From Desulfitibacter alkalitolerans DSM 16504 (GTDB lineage: Bacteria > Bacillota > DSM-16504 > Desulfitibacterales > Desulfitibacteraceae), in NCBI RefSeq assembly GCF_000620305.1, contig NZ_KK211101.1, forward strand, positions 393,982-457,981: a stretch of 64,000 nucleotides of DNA, given 5' to 3'. Both the position numbers and the translations under genes were made by a program. Positions within the stretch are counted from its first letter, which is position 1; each line of letters begins with the position of its first letter. Positions 51,369-60,169 of the stretch are shown piece by piece. Under the pieces are notes generated by a model, which saw nothing but the letters and a program-made list of their open reading frames with translations, was not told the DNA's origin and did no database searches.

Positions 51369-52715
51369 ATGAATCAAGACACCTATGAAGTGCTAGAAAA
51401 AGTAAAGGAAAATAATATAAAATTTATTAGACTTCAGTTTACTGATGTTTTTGGAAGGCTTAAAAATATTGCTGTAACTGTTGAAGATTTAGAAAAGGTT
51501 TTAAACAGGCAAAAAAGGTTTGATTCATCTGCAGTAATTGGAATAACAGAAAACAGGGAAGCAGATATAGTTTTATATCCTGATCCAGATAGTTTGGTGA
51601 TCTTCCCCTGGAGACCCAGAGAAGGAGCAGTTGCCAGAATGCTTTGTGACGTTTACAATCCAGATGGTAGTATTTTTGAACTTTGCTCCAGGTCAAAGCT
51701 TAAAAAAGTCGTTAGAGAATCTTATGAAATGGGCTATGATGTGAAAATTGGTTCGGAAATTGAGTTTTTCTTGTTTCATACCACAGCAGATGGTACTCCA
51801 ACAGTTAAGGCTCACGACCAGGCTGGATACTGTGATTTGACCCCTGTGGATCTTGGAGAAAATGCTAGAAGAGACATGGTTCTTACCCTTGAGGAAATGG
51901 GATTTGAAATAGGCTCCTCCCACCATGAGAATGCTCCTGGCCAGCATGAAATAGTCCTTAAACATGATGATCCTATAGAAGCTGCAGATAAAATAGCAAC
52001 CTTTAAATTTGTTGTAAGGACCATTGCCCAAAGACATGGGCTCCATGCCTCTTTTATGCCCAAGCCTCTAATTGATACCAATGGATCTGCCCTGCATCTC
52101 CATCATTCCATCTATAACAATGAAGGGGATAATATATTCTTTGAAAAAGATGCCAAGTGGCAGTTAAGTAAGGAAGCACTATCCTATATAAAGGGAATTT
52201 TAGACCATGCTGGTGCCATTACTGCTTTTGCAAACCCCTTGATTAATTCTTATAAAAGATTATCCCCTAGTTATGTAGCACCCTTTTATATGGGATGGTC
52301 CCAGACAAATAGAAATACCATGATACGGGTTCCCTCGGAAAGGGAAGTAGGCTGCCGTATAGAATTAAGGAGTCCTGACCCTGCCTGTAATCCCTATACT
52401 GTTTTAGCTGCCAGCATAAAAACTGGTATAGATGGAATTATTAAGTTTCAACAAGGCTGCTCTTTACCTGAACCTTATGAAAGCATAGATTTTAAACACT
52501 ATACGAATATCAATACCCTAGAGGAACATAGAAATGCTATTTTACCACGCAATTTAGATAGGGCTTTACAGGAATTAAGAAGCGATACTCTCATTAAAGA
52601 TACCCTAGGCGAAGGTTTTGTACAGCTTTATTTAAATGCTAAGGGGAAAGAGTGGGAAAGATTCAACTCATTTATCCATCCATGGGAGTTAGATGAATAT
52701 CTAATCCACGTGTAA
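51369..52715 (+). CDS. Glutamine synthetase-like protein lacking the catalytic flap Glu
   Basis: A 448-residue type I glutamine synthetase homologue, clearly paralogous to the downstream GlnA. Metal and nucleotide motifs are kept (GSEIEFFLF, HHENAPGQHEI, NGSALHLHHS, NRNTMIRVP, RIELRSPDPACNPY). The flap segment that reads PGYEAP in true enzymes is PSYVAP, so the glutamate that helps hold ammonium is Val. The Asp50 segment is RFDSSA rather than FDGSS. It may ligate glutamate to another amine, or be a nitrogen sensor. It lies between two ANTAR genes. Confidence 0.85.
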   Translation: MNQDTYEVLEKVKENNIKFIRLQFTDVFGRLKNIAVTVEDLEKVLNRQKRFDSSAVIGITENREADIVLYPDPDSLVIFPWRPREGAVARMLCDVYNPDGSIFELCSRSKLKKVVRESYEMGYDVKIGSEIEFFLFHTTADGTPTVKAHDQAGYCDLTPVDLGENARRDMVLTLEEMGFEIGSSHHENAPGQHEIVLKHDDPIEAADKIATFKFVVRTIAQRHGLHASFMPKPLIDTNGSALHLHHSIYNNEGDNIFFEKDAKWQLSKEALSYIKGILDHAGAITAFANPLINSYKRLSPSYVAPFYMGWSQTNRNTMIRVPSEREVGCRIELRSPDPACNPYTVLAASIKTGIDGIIKFQQGCSLPEPYESIDFKHYTNINTLEEHRNAILPRNLDRALQELRSDTLIKDTLGEGFVQLYLNAKGKEWERFNSFIHPWELDEYLIHV

Positions 52716-52743
52716 AGATGTCAAATTGGCGGTGATAATACTA

Positions 52744-53316
52744 ATGGATAGCATCTATTTAGCAACTGATGATACTGGCCTTCAACAGCAGGTTCAAAAA
52801 ATTATGTCCAGAAATGGCTATCAAATTACAGAAACAGCTAATTCTGCTGTAAAAGTGGTCAGAGATATTAGACAACGTAAATTTCAATTAGTCATTTTAG
52901 ACTATTTACTCCCGGGATTTAATGGACTTGATATTATTGATATTTTGTCCATGGAGCATGTGTCAATAATTCTTGTTGTAAATGCATGGCAGACAAATTT
53001 TTCAGAGCTTACCAGATCTGGCCAAGTAAACTCTATTGCGGTTAAACCAATTGCTGAGAATAACTTAATGCCAGCTGTTGAGTCTGCTTTGGCATCATCT
53101 CAAGAAATCAGGCGTTTAAAATCTGAATTAGATGAATTAAAGAAAAAAATGGAAGCTAGGAAATCCATTGACAAGGCAAAGGGCATATTGATGAAATCTC
53201 TGGGCATTTCAGAAGAAGAGGCATTTAGAAAAATTCAAAAGCAGAGCATGAATCAGTCCATGTCTATGAAAGCTGTTGCTGATGCTATAATAAACAGCTA
53301 TAAATTTTTTAAATAA
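52744..53316 (+). CDS. ANTAR-domain response regulator, intact receiver (ANTAR 2)
   Basis: A 190-residue antiterminator. The receiver (about 1-118) has acidic TDD, phospho-acceptor LVILDYLLPGFNG and VKPI. A coiled-coil linker (about 115-140) and an ANTAR domain (about 135-188, SIDKAKGILMKSLGISEEEAF) follow. In the NasT/EutV group phosphorylation promotes dimerisation and RNA binding. I chose ATG 52744, after GGCGGTGAT; upstream GTG 52732 and TTG 52726 are alternatives. It is followed by the glnA promoter and its ANTAR-type leader. Confidence 0.88.
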   Translation: MDSIYLATDDTGLQQQVQKIMSRNGYQITETANSAVKVVRDIRQRKFQLVILDYLLPGFNGLDIIDILSMEHVSIILVVNAWQTNFSELTRSGQVNSIAVKPIAENNLMPAVESALASSQEIRRLKSELDELKKKMEARKSIDKAKGILMKSLGISEEEAFRKIQKQSMNQSMSMKAVADAIINSYKFFK

Positions 53317-53332
53317 TTTTAAGTAAAAATAG

Positions 53333-53361
53333 TTGTCAAGAGGTAGTTTTAATGATATATT
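53333..53361 (+). promoter_or_regulatory. Sigma-A promoter of glnA
   Basis: TTGTCA (53333-53338) and TATATT (53356-53361) are 17 bp apart. The start would be near 53368, just upstream of the first ANTAR hairpin. Confidence 0.65.
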
Positions 53362-53375
53362 ATATTTAAGTAAGT

Positions 53376-53464
53376 GCTAGGCAATGGTGCCTGGCCTATA
53401 CAAAGGGCAAAGAAGCTCTCAAGTGTACCATACATTAAGTATGTACATCTGGGAGCATTTTTTA
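53376..53464 (+). promoter_or_regulatory. ANTAR-type dual-hairpin antiterminator leader of glnA
   Basis: Hairpin P1 (53376-53395) has stem GCTAGGC/GCCTGGC and loop AATGGT. Hairpin P2 (53404-53419) has stem AGGGC/GCTCT and loop AAAGAA. Both six-base loops have A1 and G4. The P2 3' arm is the start of a 14-bp terminator stem (53415-53428 with 53443-53456, one mismatch) followed by ATTTTTT. The arrangement repeats that of amtB: P2 formation and termination exclude each other. Confidence 0.87.
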
Positions 53465-53495
53465 TTTATTAAATTTAATATAGGAGGGTATTAAG

Positions 53496-54827
53496 ATGGA
53501 TGATTTAAGGAAAAAGGAAATTATTGAGAAAGCAAGGGAACATGACGTCAAATTCATCAGATTGCAGTTTACAGATATTACTGGAGTACTTAAAAATGTT
53601 GCAATTACCATTGAACAATTAGAAAAAGCTTTAGACGGCGAGTTAATGTTTGACGGATCTTCAGTTGATGGTTTTGTTCGTATTGAGGAATCTGACATGT
53701 ACTTAAGACCTGATCCAGATACATTTGTAGTGTTTCCATGGAGACCACAAAATGGCAGGGTGGCAAGATTGATATGTGATGTTTATAATCCAGATGGAAC
53801 TCCCTTTAATGGCTGCCCAAGGGTAACTCTTAAGAGAGCGGTGGCAGAAGCGGAAAAAATGGACTACACAATGTATGTTGGGCCTGAATGTGAATTCTTC
53901 TTGTTTCATACTGACGAAAAAGGCCATCCAACCTTGGAAACCCATGATAATGCTGGATATTTTGACCTTACACCAGTAGATCTGGGAGAAAATGCAAGAA
54001 GAGATATGTGTGTTGTACTGGAGCAAATGGGCTTTGAGATTGAAGCTTCACACCATGAAGTTGCACCCGGCCAGCATGAAATTGATTTTAAATATGCTGA
54101 TGCTGTAACAACAGCAGATATGATTGCAACCTTTAAGTTTGTAGTAAGAACAGTAGCTCAACAGCACGGCTTGCATGCCACCTTCATGCCAAAGCCAATA
54201 GCTGGAATTAACGGATCTGGTATGCATACAAACCAATCATTATTTAAAGACGGAACAAATGCTTTCTATGACCCGGCAAGAAAATATGGCTTAAGCAAGG
54301 TGGCATATAACTATATAGGCGGATTGCTTCACCATGCCAAGGCAATATGTGCCATTACCAACCCAACAGTAAACTCATATAAAAGGCTGGTACCAGGTTA
54401 CGAGGCACCTATCTATATTGCATGGTCCCATAGAAATAGAAGTCCCCTTATCAGAATTCCTGCTAAAAGAGGTCTTTCAACCAGGGTAGAAATGAGAAAT
54501 CCAGATCCCTCCTGCAATCCATATTTAGCCCTGGCAGTGATGCTAAGAGCAGGTTTGGACGGCATTAATAAAGAACTGGATCCAGGTTCACCAACAGATG
54601 TAAACATTTATACAATGACTAATGAAGAGAAGAATGAGAGGGGCATTGAAAGCCTGCCATCCACTATTATGCATGCCGTTGATGAGCTTGACAAAAATGA
54701 AATCGTAAAGGACGCTCTAGGTGAGCATATAGTAGCTAAATTTAAAGAAGCAAAGCACAAGGAATGGGAGTCTTACAAGATACAGGTTACTCCCTGGGAA
54801 ATTGAGCAGTATCTATCACGTTTTTAA
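53496..54827 (+). CDS. glnA: Glutamine synthetase, type I
   Basis: A 443-residue enzyme making glutamine from glutamate, ammonia and ATP. The complete motif set includes [40 protein letters not shown], the flap [15 protein letters not shown] and [14 protein letters not shown]. The length and absence of the adenylylation loop indicate the GSI-alpha type of Firmicutes, regulated by feedback and expression rather than adenylylation. Strong GGAGGG site. Transcription passes an ANTAR-controlled terminator. It is the main ammonium-assimilation enzyme here, paired with the glutamate synthase downstream. Confidence 0.95.
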   Translation: MDDLRKKEIIEKAREHDVKFIRLQFTDITGVLKNVAITIEQLEKALDGELMFDGSSVDGFVRIEESDMYLRPDPDTFVVFPWRPQNGRVARLICDVYNPDGTPFNGCPRVTLKRAVAEAEKMDYTMYVGPECEFFLFHTDEKGHPTLETHDNAGYFDLTPVDLGENARRDMCVVLEQMGFEIEASHHEVAPGQHEIDFKYADAVTTADMIATFKFVVRTVAQQHGLHATFMPKPIAGINGSGMHTNQSLFKDGTNAFYDPARKYGLSKVAYNYIGGLLHHAKAICAITNPTVNSYKRLVPGYEAPIYIAWSHRNRSPLIRIPAKRGLSTRVEMRNPDPSCNPYLALAVMLRAGLDGINKELDPGSPTDVNIYTMTNEEKNERGIESLPSTIMHAVDELDKNEIVKDALGEHIVAKFKEAKHKEWESYKIQVTPWEIEQYLSRF

Positions 54828-54935
54828 AGGGTCAGGCTTGACAAATTGACAATTATAGCTTTAATATATAAAGTCACTTAAAACCTTTACAATAATATGG
54901 ATTTGAAAAAATAAAAATATATAATTTTTCCTATT

Positions 54936-54976
54936 TCAGTAGTTTTCTTAAAACAAGAAATACTGACTTTTTTTTT
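54936..54976 (+). terminator. Terminator of glnA
   Basis: TCAGTA-GT-TTTCTT pairs with AAGAAATACTGA (small bulge), followed by CTTTTTTTTT. Confidence 0.78.
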
Positions 54977-55039
54977 ATAATAGTATATAATTACGTATTA
55001 AATATTATTGAAATTTTTAATATAATCCGGGGGTGTATA

Positions 55040-56410
55040 ATGTACGATATAGTTGTATTGGGTGGAGGTCCAGGGGGATATGTTGCTGCCATCAGGGGGG
55101 CTCAGCTTGGAGCCAGGGTTGCCTTAATAGAAGCAGGAGAGGTTGGGGGCACGTGCTTGAATAAGGGCTGTATACCTACCAAGGCCATGATTGCTAGCAT
55201 TGATAAGCTTGAGGCAGTAAAAGAGGCTGGAGAGTATGGGATAGAAGTTGATGGATATAAAATTAATTTTCATAAGCTTCAAGAAAGAAAGAGCCAGGTT
55301 GTGGCACAGCTTGTAAAGGGCATACATTTTCTAATTAAGAAAAATAAGATTGACTATTTTAAAGGATATGGTTATTTTCTCAATGAAAATGAAATCCAGG
55401 TCAGATCTGATGACGGGGAACAGACAATAGCAGGTAAAAATATCATCATAGCTACAGGCTCAGAGCCACTGTTATTTGATGCGTTTAATTATGATGGAGT
55501 TAATATCATAACTAGTGACGAAGCTTTAGAATTGACAGAAATTCCAGAGAGTTTATTGATAGTAGGAGGAGGAGTGATAGGGTGTGAGTTTGCCACCATA
55601 TATGCTGCCCTTGGAACACAGGTAACAATAGTTGAAGCACTGCCTCATGTATTGCCCATGGTAGATAAGGATATTGCCATGAGATTACAAACCTTCTTAA
55701 AGAAAAAGGGAATTACCATTAAAACAAAAACAATGATCAAGGAGCTTACTGCCTCCTCAGGGTCAGTGAAAGCTGTCACTGACAGCGGTGAACTTAAAGC
55801 CAAGAAGGCACTTATTTCTGTGGGAAGGAAGGTTGCTTCCCGGGGTTTTGGAATTGAAAATACTGGGGTTGAGCTTGGCAGCAGGGGTGAGATTCTTGTA
55901 AACAAAAAGATGCAGACAAATATTCCTAATATTTATGCTATAGGTGATGTGACAAACAAAATACTACTAGCCCATGTAGCTTCTTTCCAGGGAATTGTGG
56001 CAGCAGAAAACATTCAGGGCAAAGAAGTGGAAATGGATTATGATGTTGTTCCCAATTGTGTATTTACCAAACCTGAAGTAGCTTCAGTAGGTTTAACAGA
56101 TGATGAGTGTGCAAAGGAAGGAATTCCTGTTAAGGTAGGCAAATTCAATTTCATAGCTAACGGAAAGGCCGTGGCAATGGGAGAAACCGATGGAATGGTA
56201 AAAATAATTGCTAGAGAAGAGGATGATGTGATTTTAGGAATTCATATCATTGGACCCCACGCTGCTGATTTAATATCAGAAGCATCAATAGCAATTCATA
56301 ATAAATTAACCCTAAAGGATATAACAGAGGTAATACATGCACATCCAACCCTGTCTGAAGCAGTAATGGAAGCTGCCGAACAAGCCCTTGGAATGGCAAT
56401 ACATGCTTAG
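55040..56410 (+). CDS. lpdA: Dihydrolipoamide dehydrogenase
   Basis: A 456-residue flavoprotein that re-oxidises protein-bound dihydrolipoamide with NAD. FAD motif GGGPGGYVAAIRGAQLG, redox disulfide GGTCLNKGCIPTKA (about 37-50), NAD motif VGGGVIGCEFA (about 171-181), and the C-terminal base HAHPTLSE (about 434-441) are all present. It serves a lipoyl complex (glycine cleavage, pyruvate or branched-chain) encoded elsewhere. lipA follows 9 bases downstream, so the pair forms a lipoate unit. Confidence 0.93.
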   Translation: MYDIVVLGGGPGGYVAAIRGAQLGARVALIEAGEVGGTCLNKGCIPTKAMIASIDKLEAVKEAGEYGIEVDGYKINFHKLQERKSQVVAQLVKGIHFLIKKNKIDYFKGYGYFLNENEIQVRSDDGEQTIAGKNIIIATGSEPLLFDAFNYDGVNIITSDEALELTEIPESLLIVGGGVIGCEFATIYAALGTQVTIVEALPHVLPMVDKDIAMRLQTFLKKKGITIKTKTMIKELTASSGSVKAVTDSGELKAKKALISVGRKVASRGFGIENTGVELGSRGEILVNKKMQTNIPNIYAIGDVTNKILLAHVASFQGIVAAENIQGKEVEMDYDVVPNCVFTKPEVASVGLTDDECAKEGIPVKVGKFNFIANGKAVAMGETDGMVKIIAREEDDVILGIHIIGPHAADLISEASIAIHNKLTLKDITEVIHAHPTLSEAVMEAAEQALGMAIHA

Positions 56411-56419
56411 GAGGTCATA

Positions 56420-57292
56420 ATGAGTAAGACTAGATTTCCTGATTGGTTAAAAAGAAGAATCCCAGCTTCTGCAAATATCAATAAGACAAATGAAATATTA
56501 AAAAGTCTAAACCTCAACACTGTGTGTGAAAGTGCACTTTGTCCCAATAGGGGTGAATGCTTTACAAAAAAAACTGCAACCTTCATGATATTAGGAAATA
56601 CATGTACCCGTAATTGTGGTTTTTGTGCTGTTCCAGTTGATAATAAGCCAGGTCCTGTTAATACTGAGGAACCAGATAAAATAGTCCAGGCTGTCAAGCA
56701 ATTAGGACTTAAGCACGTGGTTATTACTTCAGTTACAAGAGATGACTTGTCAGATGGAGGGGCAGGGCATTTTAGTGCGGTGATTAGGAAACTAAAAGAG
56801 TTTGATAAAAGCCTGATCATTGAGGTTCTAACTCCTGATTTTGCTGGTTCCATATCAGCTATTGAAGCGGTAACCCTTGCCAAACCCAATATATATAATC
56901 ATAACCTTGAGACAGTCCCAGAGCTGTATAAAATAGTCAGGCCTGAAGCTGATTACGATAGAAGTCTTAATCTATTAAAGCTAGTGAAATCACTTGACGA
57001 GGAAATATATACAAAATCAGGGATTATGGTAGGCCTGGGTGAAACCTTTGAACAGGTAGGAAAGGTTTTGGAAGATCTAAGGTGTGTAAATTGCGATGTA
57101 GTAACCATAGGCCAGTATCTTGCACCGTCTCAAAAGCATTTGGAGGTAAAGGAATTTGTTCATCCAGAAGTGTTTAAGGAATATGAAGCCCTTGGACAAA
57201 GTCTGGGGTTTAAGCATGTAGCAGCAGCGCCCTTTGTGCGCAGCTCCTTTAATGCCGATGATTTCTCAAAAAAAGTTTTAAGTGTGAACTAG
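56420..57292 (+). CDS. lipA: Lipoyl synthase
   Basis: A 290-residue radical-SAM enzyme that inserts two sulfurs into protein-bound octanoyl groups. The auxiliary cluster cysteines are in CESALCPNRGECF (about 35-47) and the SAM cluster is CTRNCGFCAV (about 62-71). VTSVTRDDLSDGGAGHF is the family signature. The C-terminal RSSFNADD provides the serine ligand of the auxiliary cluster. It overlaps neither neighbour; AGGAGGTCATA precedes it. Co-transcribed with lpdA. Confidence 0.94.
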   Translation: MSKTRFPDWLKRRIPASANINKTNEILKSLNLNTVCESALCPNRGECFTKKTATFMILGNTCTRNCGFCAVPVDNKPGPVNTEEPDKIVQAVKQLGLKHVVITSVTRDDLSDGGAGHFSAVIRKLKEFDKSLIIEVLTPDFAGSISAIEAVTLAKPNIYNHNLETVPELYKIVRPEADYDRSLNLLKLVKSLDEEIYTKSGIMVGLGETFEQVGKVLEDLRCVNCDVVTIGQYLAPSQKHLEVKEFVHPEVFKEYEALGQSLGFKHVAAAPFVRSSFNADDFSKKVLSVN

Positions 57293-57319
57293 GTATAAAG
57301 TATACACGACATAAAAGTC

Positions 57320-57348
57320 TTGAAATATTAATAAATTTATTTTATAAT
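57320..57348 (+). promoter_or_regulatory. Sigma-A promoter of the glutamate synthase operon
   Basis: TTGAAA (57320-57325) and TATAAT (57343-57348) are 17 bp apart, giving a start near 57355, about 15 bases before the first hairpin of the leader. Confidence 0.75.
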
Positions 57349-57369
57349 GTGTTAACAACAAAATATATC

Positions 57370-57492
57370 AAGACAACGGCGTCTTTGTATTCAGATGAGT
57401 CTGGTGCAAAGGCGTTTTTTGTTACCTGTTAAGGCAATGGCGTCTTTATGCCCGTTAAATTTAAATGAGGGGATAAGGACGTTTATTTTTTT
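57370..57492 (+). promoter_or_regulatory. Tandem ANTAR-type antiterminator leader of glutamate synthase genes
   Basis: There are two hairpin-plus-terminator units in series. Hairpin A (57370-57385) has stem AAGAC/GTCTT and loop AACGGC; its 3' arm overlaps terminator T1 (57380-57389 with 57405-57414, then TTTTTT). Hairpin B (57431-57446) has stem AAGGC/GTCTT and loop AATGGC; its 3' arm overlaps terminator T2 (57441-57453 with 57469-57481, one mismatch, then TTTATTTTTTT). Both six-base loops carry A1 and G4. Unlike the amtB and glnA leaders, the hairpins are 45 bases apart and each faces its own terminator. Confidence 0.82.
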
Positions 57493-57521
57493 GGATTAAA
57501 ATTTTAAGGAGATGATTTAAT

Positions 57522-58619
57522 ATGTGCGGAATCGCTGGTTTCATAAGTCAGGACCAGGTTAGAGAAAATGGTCAAAGAATACGCAAGGCAATAGTATTAC
57601 AAAATGATAGAGGAAATGGATTAGGAGCTGGTTATGGAGCATATGGGATCTTCCCGGAATACAAGGATTTATACGCCTTCCAAGTAGCATGTAATGAAAA
57701 AAGCCAGCATGAAGAGGTTTACTCATATTTGATTAAACACTTTAAAATTCATCACCAGGAAAGGGTAAAGGTTTGGGGTCACAGGATTAAAAACTGCCCA
57801 TTAATTGTCAGGTTTTTTTTAGAACCTAAACAGGAGCAGATCTCCTTGAATATGATGGATGATGCAGGAAGCATGAGATTTGATGATTATGTTATAGGTC
57901 ATGTAATGCACATAAACTCTAATATTCAAGGCGCATATGTTTTTTCAAGCGGCAAAAACATGGGGGTTTTCAAAGGTGTAGGTACCCCAGAGGAAATATA
58001 TGATTTTTATTGCTTGGATGAGTATGAGGCATACTGCTGGATAGCTCATAACAGATTTCCTACAAATACTCCTGGCTGGTGGGGTGGTGCCCATCCCATG
58101 AACCTGTTAGGATGGTCAATTGTTCACAACGGTGAAATATCATCTTATGGAATAAATAGAAGATATTTAGAAACATTCGGTTATAAATGTAATCTGCAAA
58201 CAGATAGTGAGGTGGTTGCTTACCTTCTTGATTTACTAATTAGACAGCATGGCCTAAGTATTGAGGATGCCATCAAGGTTTTAGCTCCCCCATACTGGTC
58301 TGAGATAAAAAGGATGAAAAACAGCATAGAAAAAAGCAGGTTAATTCAGCTTAAGACTACTTATGAAGCAGCAATGTTAAATGGTCCCTTTGCAATCTTG
58401 TGTGCACATGACAATGGTCTCTTTAGCATTACAGATAATACCAAGCTTCGACCCATGTCAGTGGGTGTATGCAAGGGTTATAAATATTTTAGCAGTGAGA
58501 TATCAGCATTATATGAAATGGAGAATAACCTGGAAGAAATATTTGCTCCAAGGGCAGGGGAGCCTGTGATAGTTGAATACACCCGACAAGTTAACGTTTG
58601 TCAGAAGCAGGCTTCATAA
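57522..58619 (+). CDS. gltB1: Glutamate synthase amidotransferase domain protein
   Basis: A 365-residue class II glutamine amidotransferase. The N-terminal MCGIAGF gives the catalytic Cys after Met removal. AHNRFPTNTPGWWGGAHPMN (about 177-196) and VHNGEISSYG fit the glutamate synthase N-terminal domain. It releases ammonia from glutamine for the synthase subunit encoded next. Splitting of the large GOGAT subunit into separate genes is known from archaea and anaerobes. Expression is governed by the tandem ANTAR leader. Confidence 0.88.
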   Translation: MCGIAGFISQDQVRENGQRIRKAIVLQNDRGNGLGAGYGAYGIFPEYKDLYAFQVACNEKSQHEEVYSYLIKHFKIHHQERVKVWGHRIKNCPLIVRFFLEPKQEQISLNMMDDAGSMRFDDYVIGHVMHINSNIQGAYVFSSGKNMGVFKGVGTPEEIYDFYCLDEYEAYCWIAHNRFPTNTPGWWGGAHPMNLLGWSIVHNGEISSYGINRRYLETFGYKCNLQTDSEVVAYLLDLLIRQHGLSIEDAIKVLAPPYWSEIKRMKNSIEKSRLIQLKTTYEAAMLNGPFAILCAHDNGLFSITDNTKLRPMSVGVCKGYKYFSSEISALYEMENNLEEIFAPRAGEPVIVEYTRQVNVCQKQAS

Positions 58620-58653
58620 ACTAAAAAAGGAAACAGAATCAGGAGTGAATTCT

Positions 58654-60159
58654 ATGAATAAATGTTACGACCAGGGTCTAAATTCCTTGTTTAAGCCAGA
58701 GTTTAATTATGAGCTATGTGATGGTTGTGCTCAATGTGTCCGGGAGTGTTCATTTAATGAGATAAAAATAATATTAAAGAATGGGAAAAAGCTGCCGGCA
58801 GCCAACCAGTCCTCTTGTGGTGCATGTCACCGTTGTGAACTAACCTGTCCTAAAAGGGCTATAACCATAGTTGACAGACCTTTTCCACTAAGGGCCAACA
58901 AGCTTTGGGACTATAAAAGTGTTAACAGGGTGCATTTACAGGCAGCTTCAGGGGCTGTTATTTTAACAGGCATGGGAGCTGATAATGATCTGCCAAATTA
59001 TTTTGATAGAATAACTTTTAATGCTTGTCAGGTTACAAACCCATCCATAGATCCGCAAAGGGAGCCCATGGAAACCACTACCTTCCTTGGCAGAAGAGAA
59101 GTCTCATATAGCAATAGTAAAGACCAAAAGCAGCAACATTTGATAGAGATTGATTTGCCATTAGTCTTTGGACCAATGTCCTATGGAAGTATAAGCTTAA
59201 ATCTACAGAAGGCTCTGGCAAAGGTGGCAATGAAAAAGAATATTTTATGGTATTCGGGAGAAGGTGGCCTTCATAAGGATTTATATGATTATGCATCAAG
59301 GGCTGTACTCCAGGTGGCCTCTGGAAGATTTGGTGTAAGTCCAGAATATTTAAGGCTTGGTGGAGCTTACCAAATAAAAATCGGTCAGGGTGCAAAACCG
59401 GGCATTGGTGGTCACCTGCCTGGGGAAAAGGTTCTGCCTGGAATATCTGAAACTAGAATGATACCACTTCATAGTGACGCCATATCACCTGCACCACAGC
59501 ATGATATTTATTCTATAGAGGATTTAAAGCTTTTAATCCATGCATTAAAAGAAGCTACTGGTTATAAGCCAGTATGTGTTAAGATTGCAGCTGTTCACAA
59601 TGTTGCTGCAATTGCCACAGGAGTAGTACATGCTGGTGCTGATATGATATATATTGATGGCTTTAGGGGAGGAAGTGGGGCAACTCCATCTATTGTAAGG
59701 GATAACGTTGGAATTCCTATAGAGCTGGCATTAGCAGTAGTTGATGAGCGATTAAGAAATGAAGGCATTAGGCACCAGGCATCAATAATTGCAGCAGGGG
59801 GTATAAGAAATAGTGCTGATGTGATGAAATGCATAGCCCTGGGTGCAGATGCCGTAGCAATAGGGACGGCTGCCCTTGTAGCATGTGGATGTCACATGTG
59901 CCAAAGATGCCATTCGGGAAAATGTCCATGGGGAATTACAACTAATGAGGAGTCTCTATTAAAACGCCTTGATGTAGAATGGGCAGAAGAACGCCTTAGA
60001 AATCTTGTAGAAGGCTGGCACCATGAAATGCAAGAGCTTATGGGGCTCAACGGAATTTATGATATGGGAAGCTTTAGAGGCAACAGACTCCTTTTAAGGG
60101 GAGTAGGCTTGAATGATAAGGAATTAGAGATTCTTGGAATAAAACATGCAGGTGAATAG
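58654..60159 (+). CDS. gltB2: Glutamate synthase central/FMN subunit with N-terminal ferredoxin domain
   Basis: A 501-residue protein. Residues about 15-75 hold two 4Fe-4S motifs (CDGCAQCVRECSFNEI, CGACHRCELTCPKRAI). The rest is the FMN-binding glutamate synthase barrel (PMSYGSISLNLQKALA near 185; GRGGGSGAT-like FRGGSGATPSIV near 340; cysteine-rich CGCHMCQRCHSGKCPWGI near 415 for a 3Fe-4S cluster). It turns 2-oxoglutarate and ammonia into glutamate using ferredoxin or NADPH electrons. ATG 58654 follows AGGAGTGA. Confidence 0.88.
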   Translation: MNKCYDQGLNSLFKPEFNYELCDGCAQCVRECSFNEIKIILKNGKKLPAANQSSCGACHRCELTCPKRAITIVDRPFPLRANKLWDYKSVNRVHLQAASGAVILTGMGADNDLPNYFDRITFNACQVTNPSIDPQREPMETTTFLGRREVSYSNSKDQKQQHLIEIDLPLVFGPMSYGSISLNLQKALAKVAMKKNILWYSGEGGLHKDLYDYASRAVLQVASGRFGVSPEYLRLGGAYQIKIGQGAKPGIGGHLPGEKVLPGISETRMIPLHSDAISPAPQHDIYSIEDLKLLIHALKEATGYKPVCVKIAAVHNVAAIATGVVHAGADMIYIDGFRGGSGATPSIVRDNVGIPIELALAVVDERLRNEGIRHQASIIAAGGIRNSADVMKCIALGADAVAIGTAALVACGCHMCQRCHSGKCPWGITTNEESLLKRLDVEWAEERLRNLVEGWHHEMQELMGLNGIYDMGSFRGNRLLLRGVGLNDKELEILGIKHAGE

Positions 60160-60169
60160 AGGTGACATC

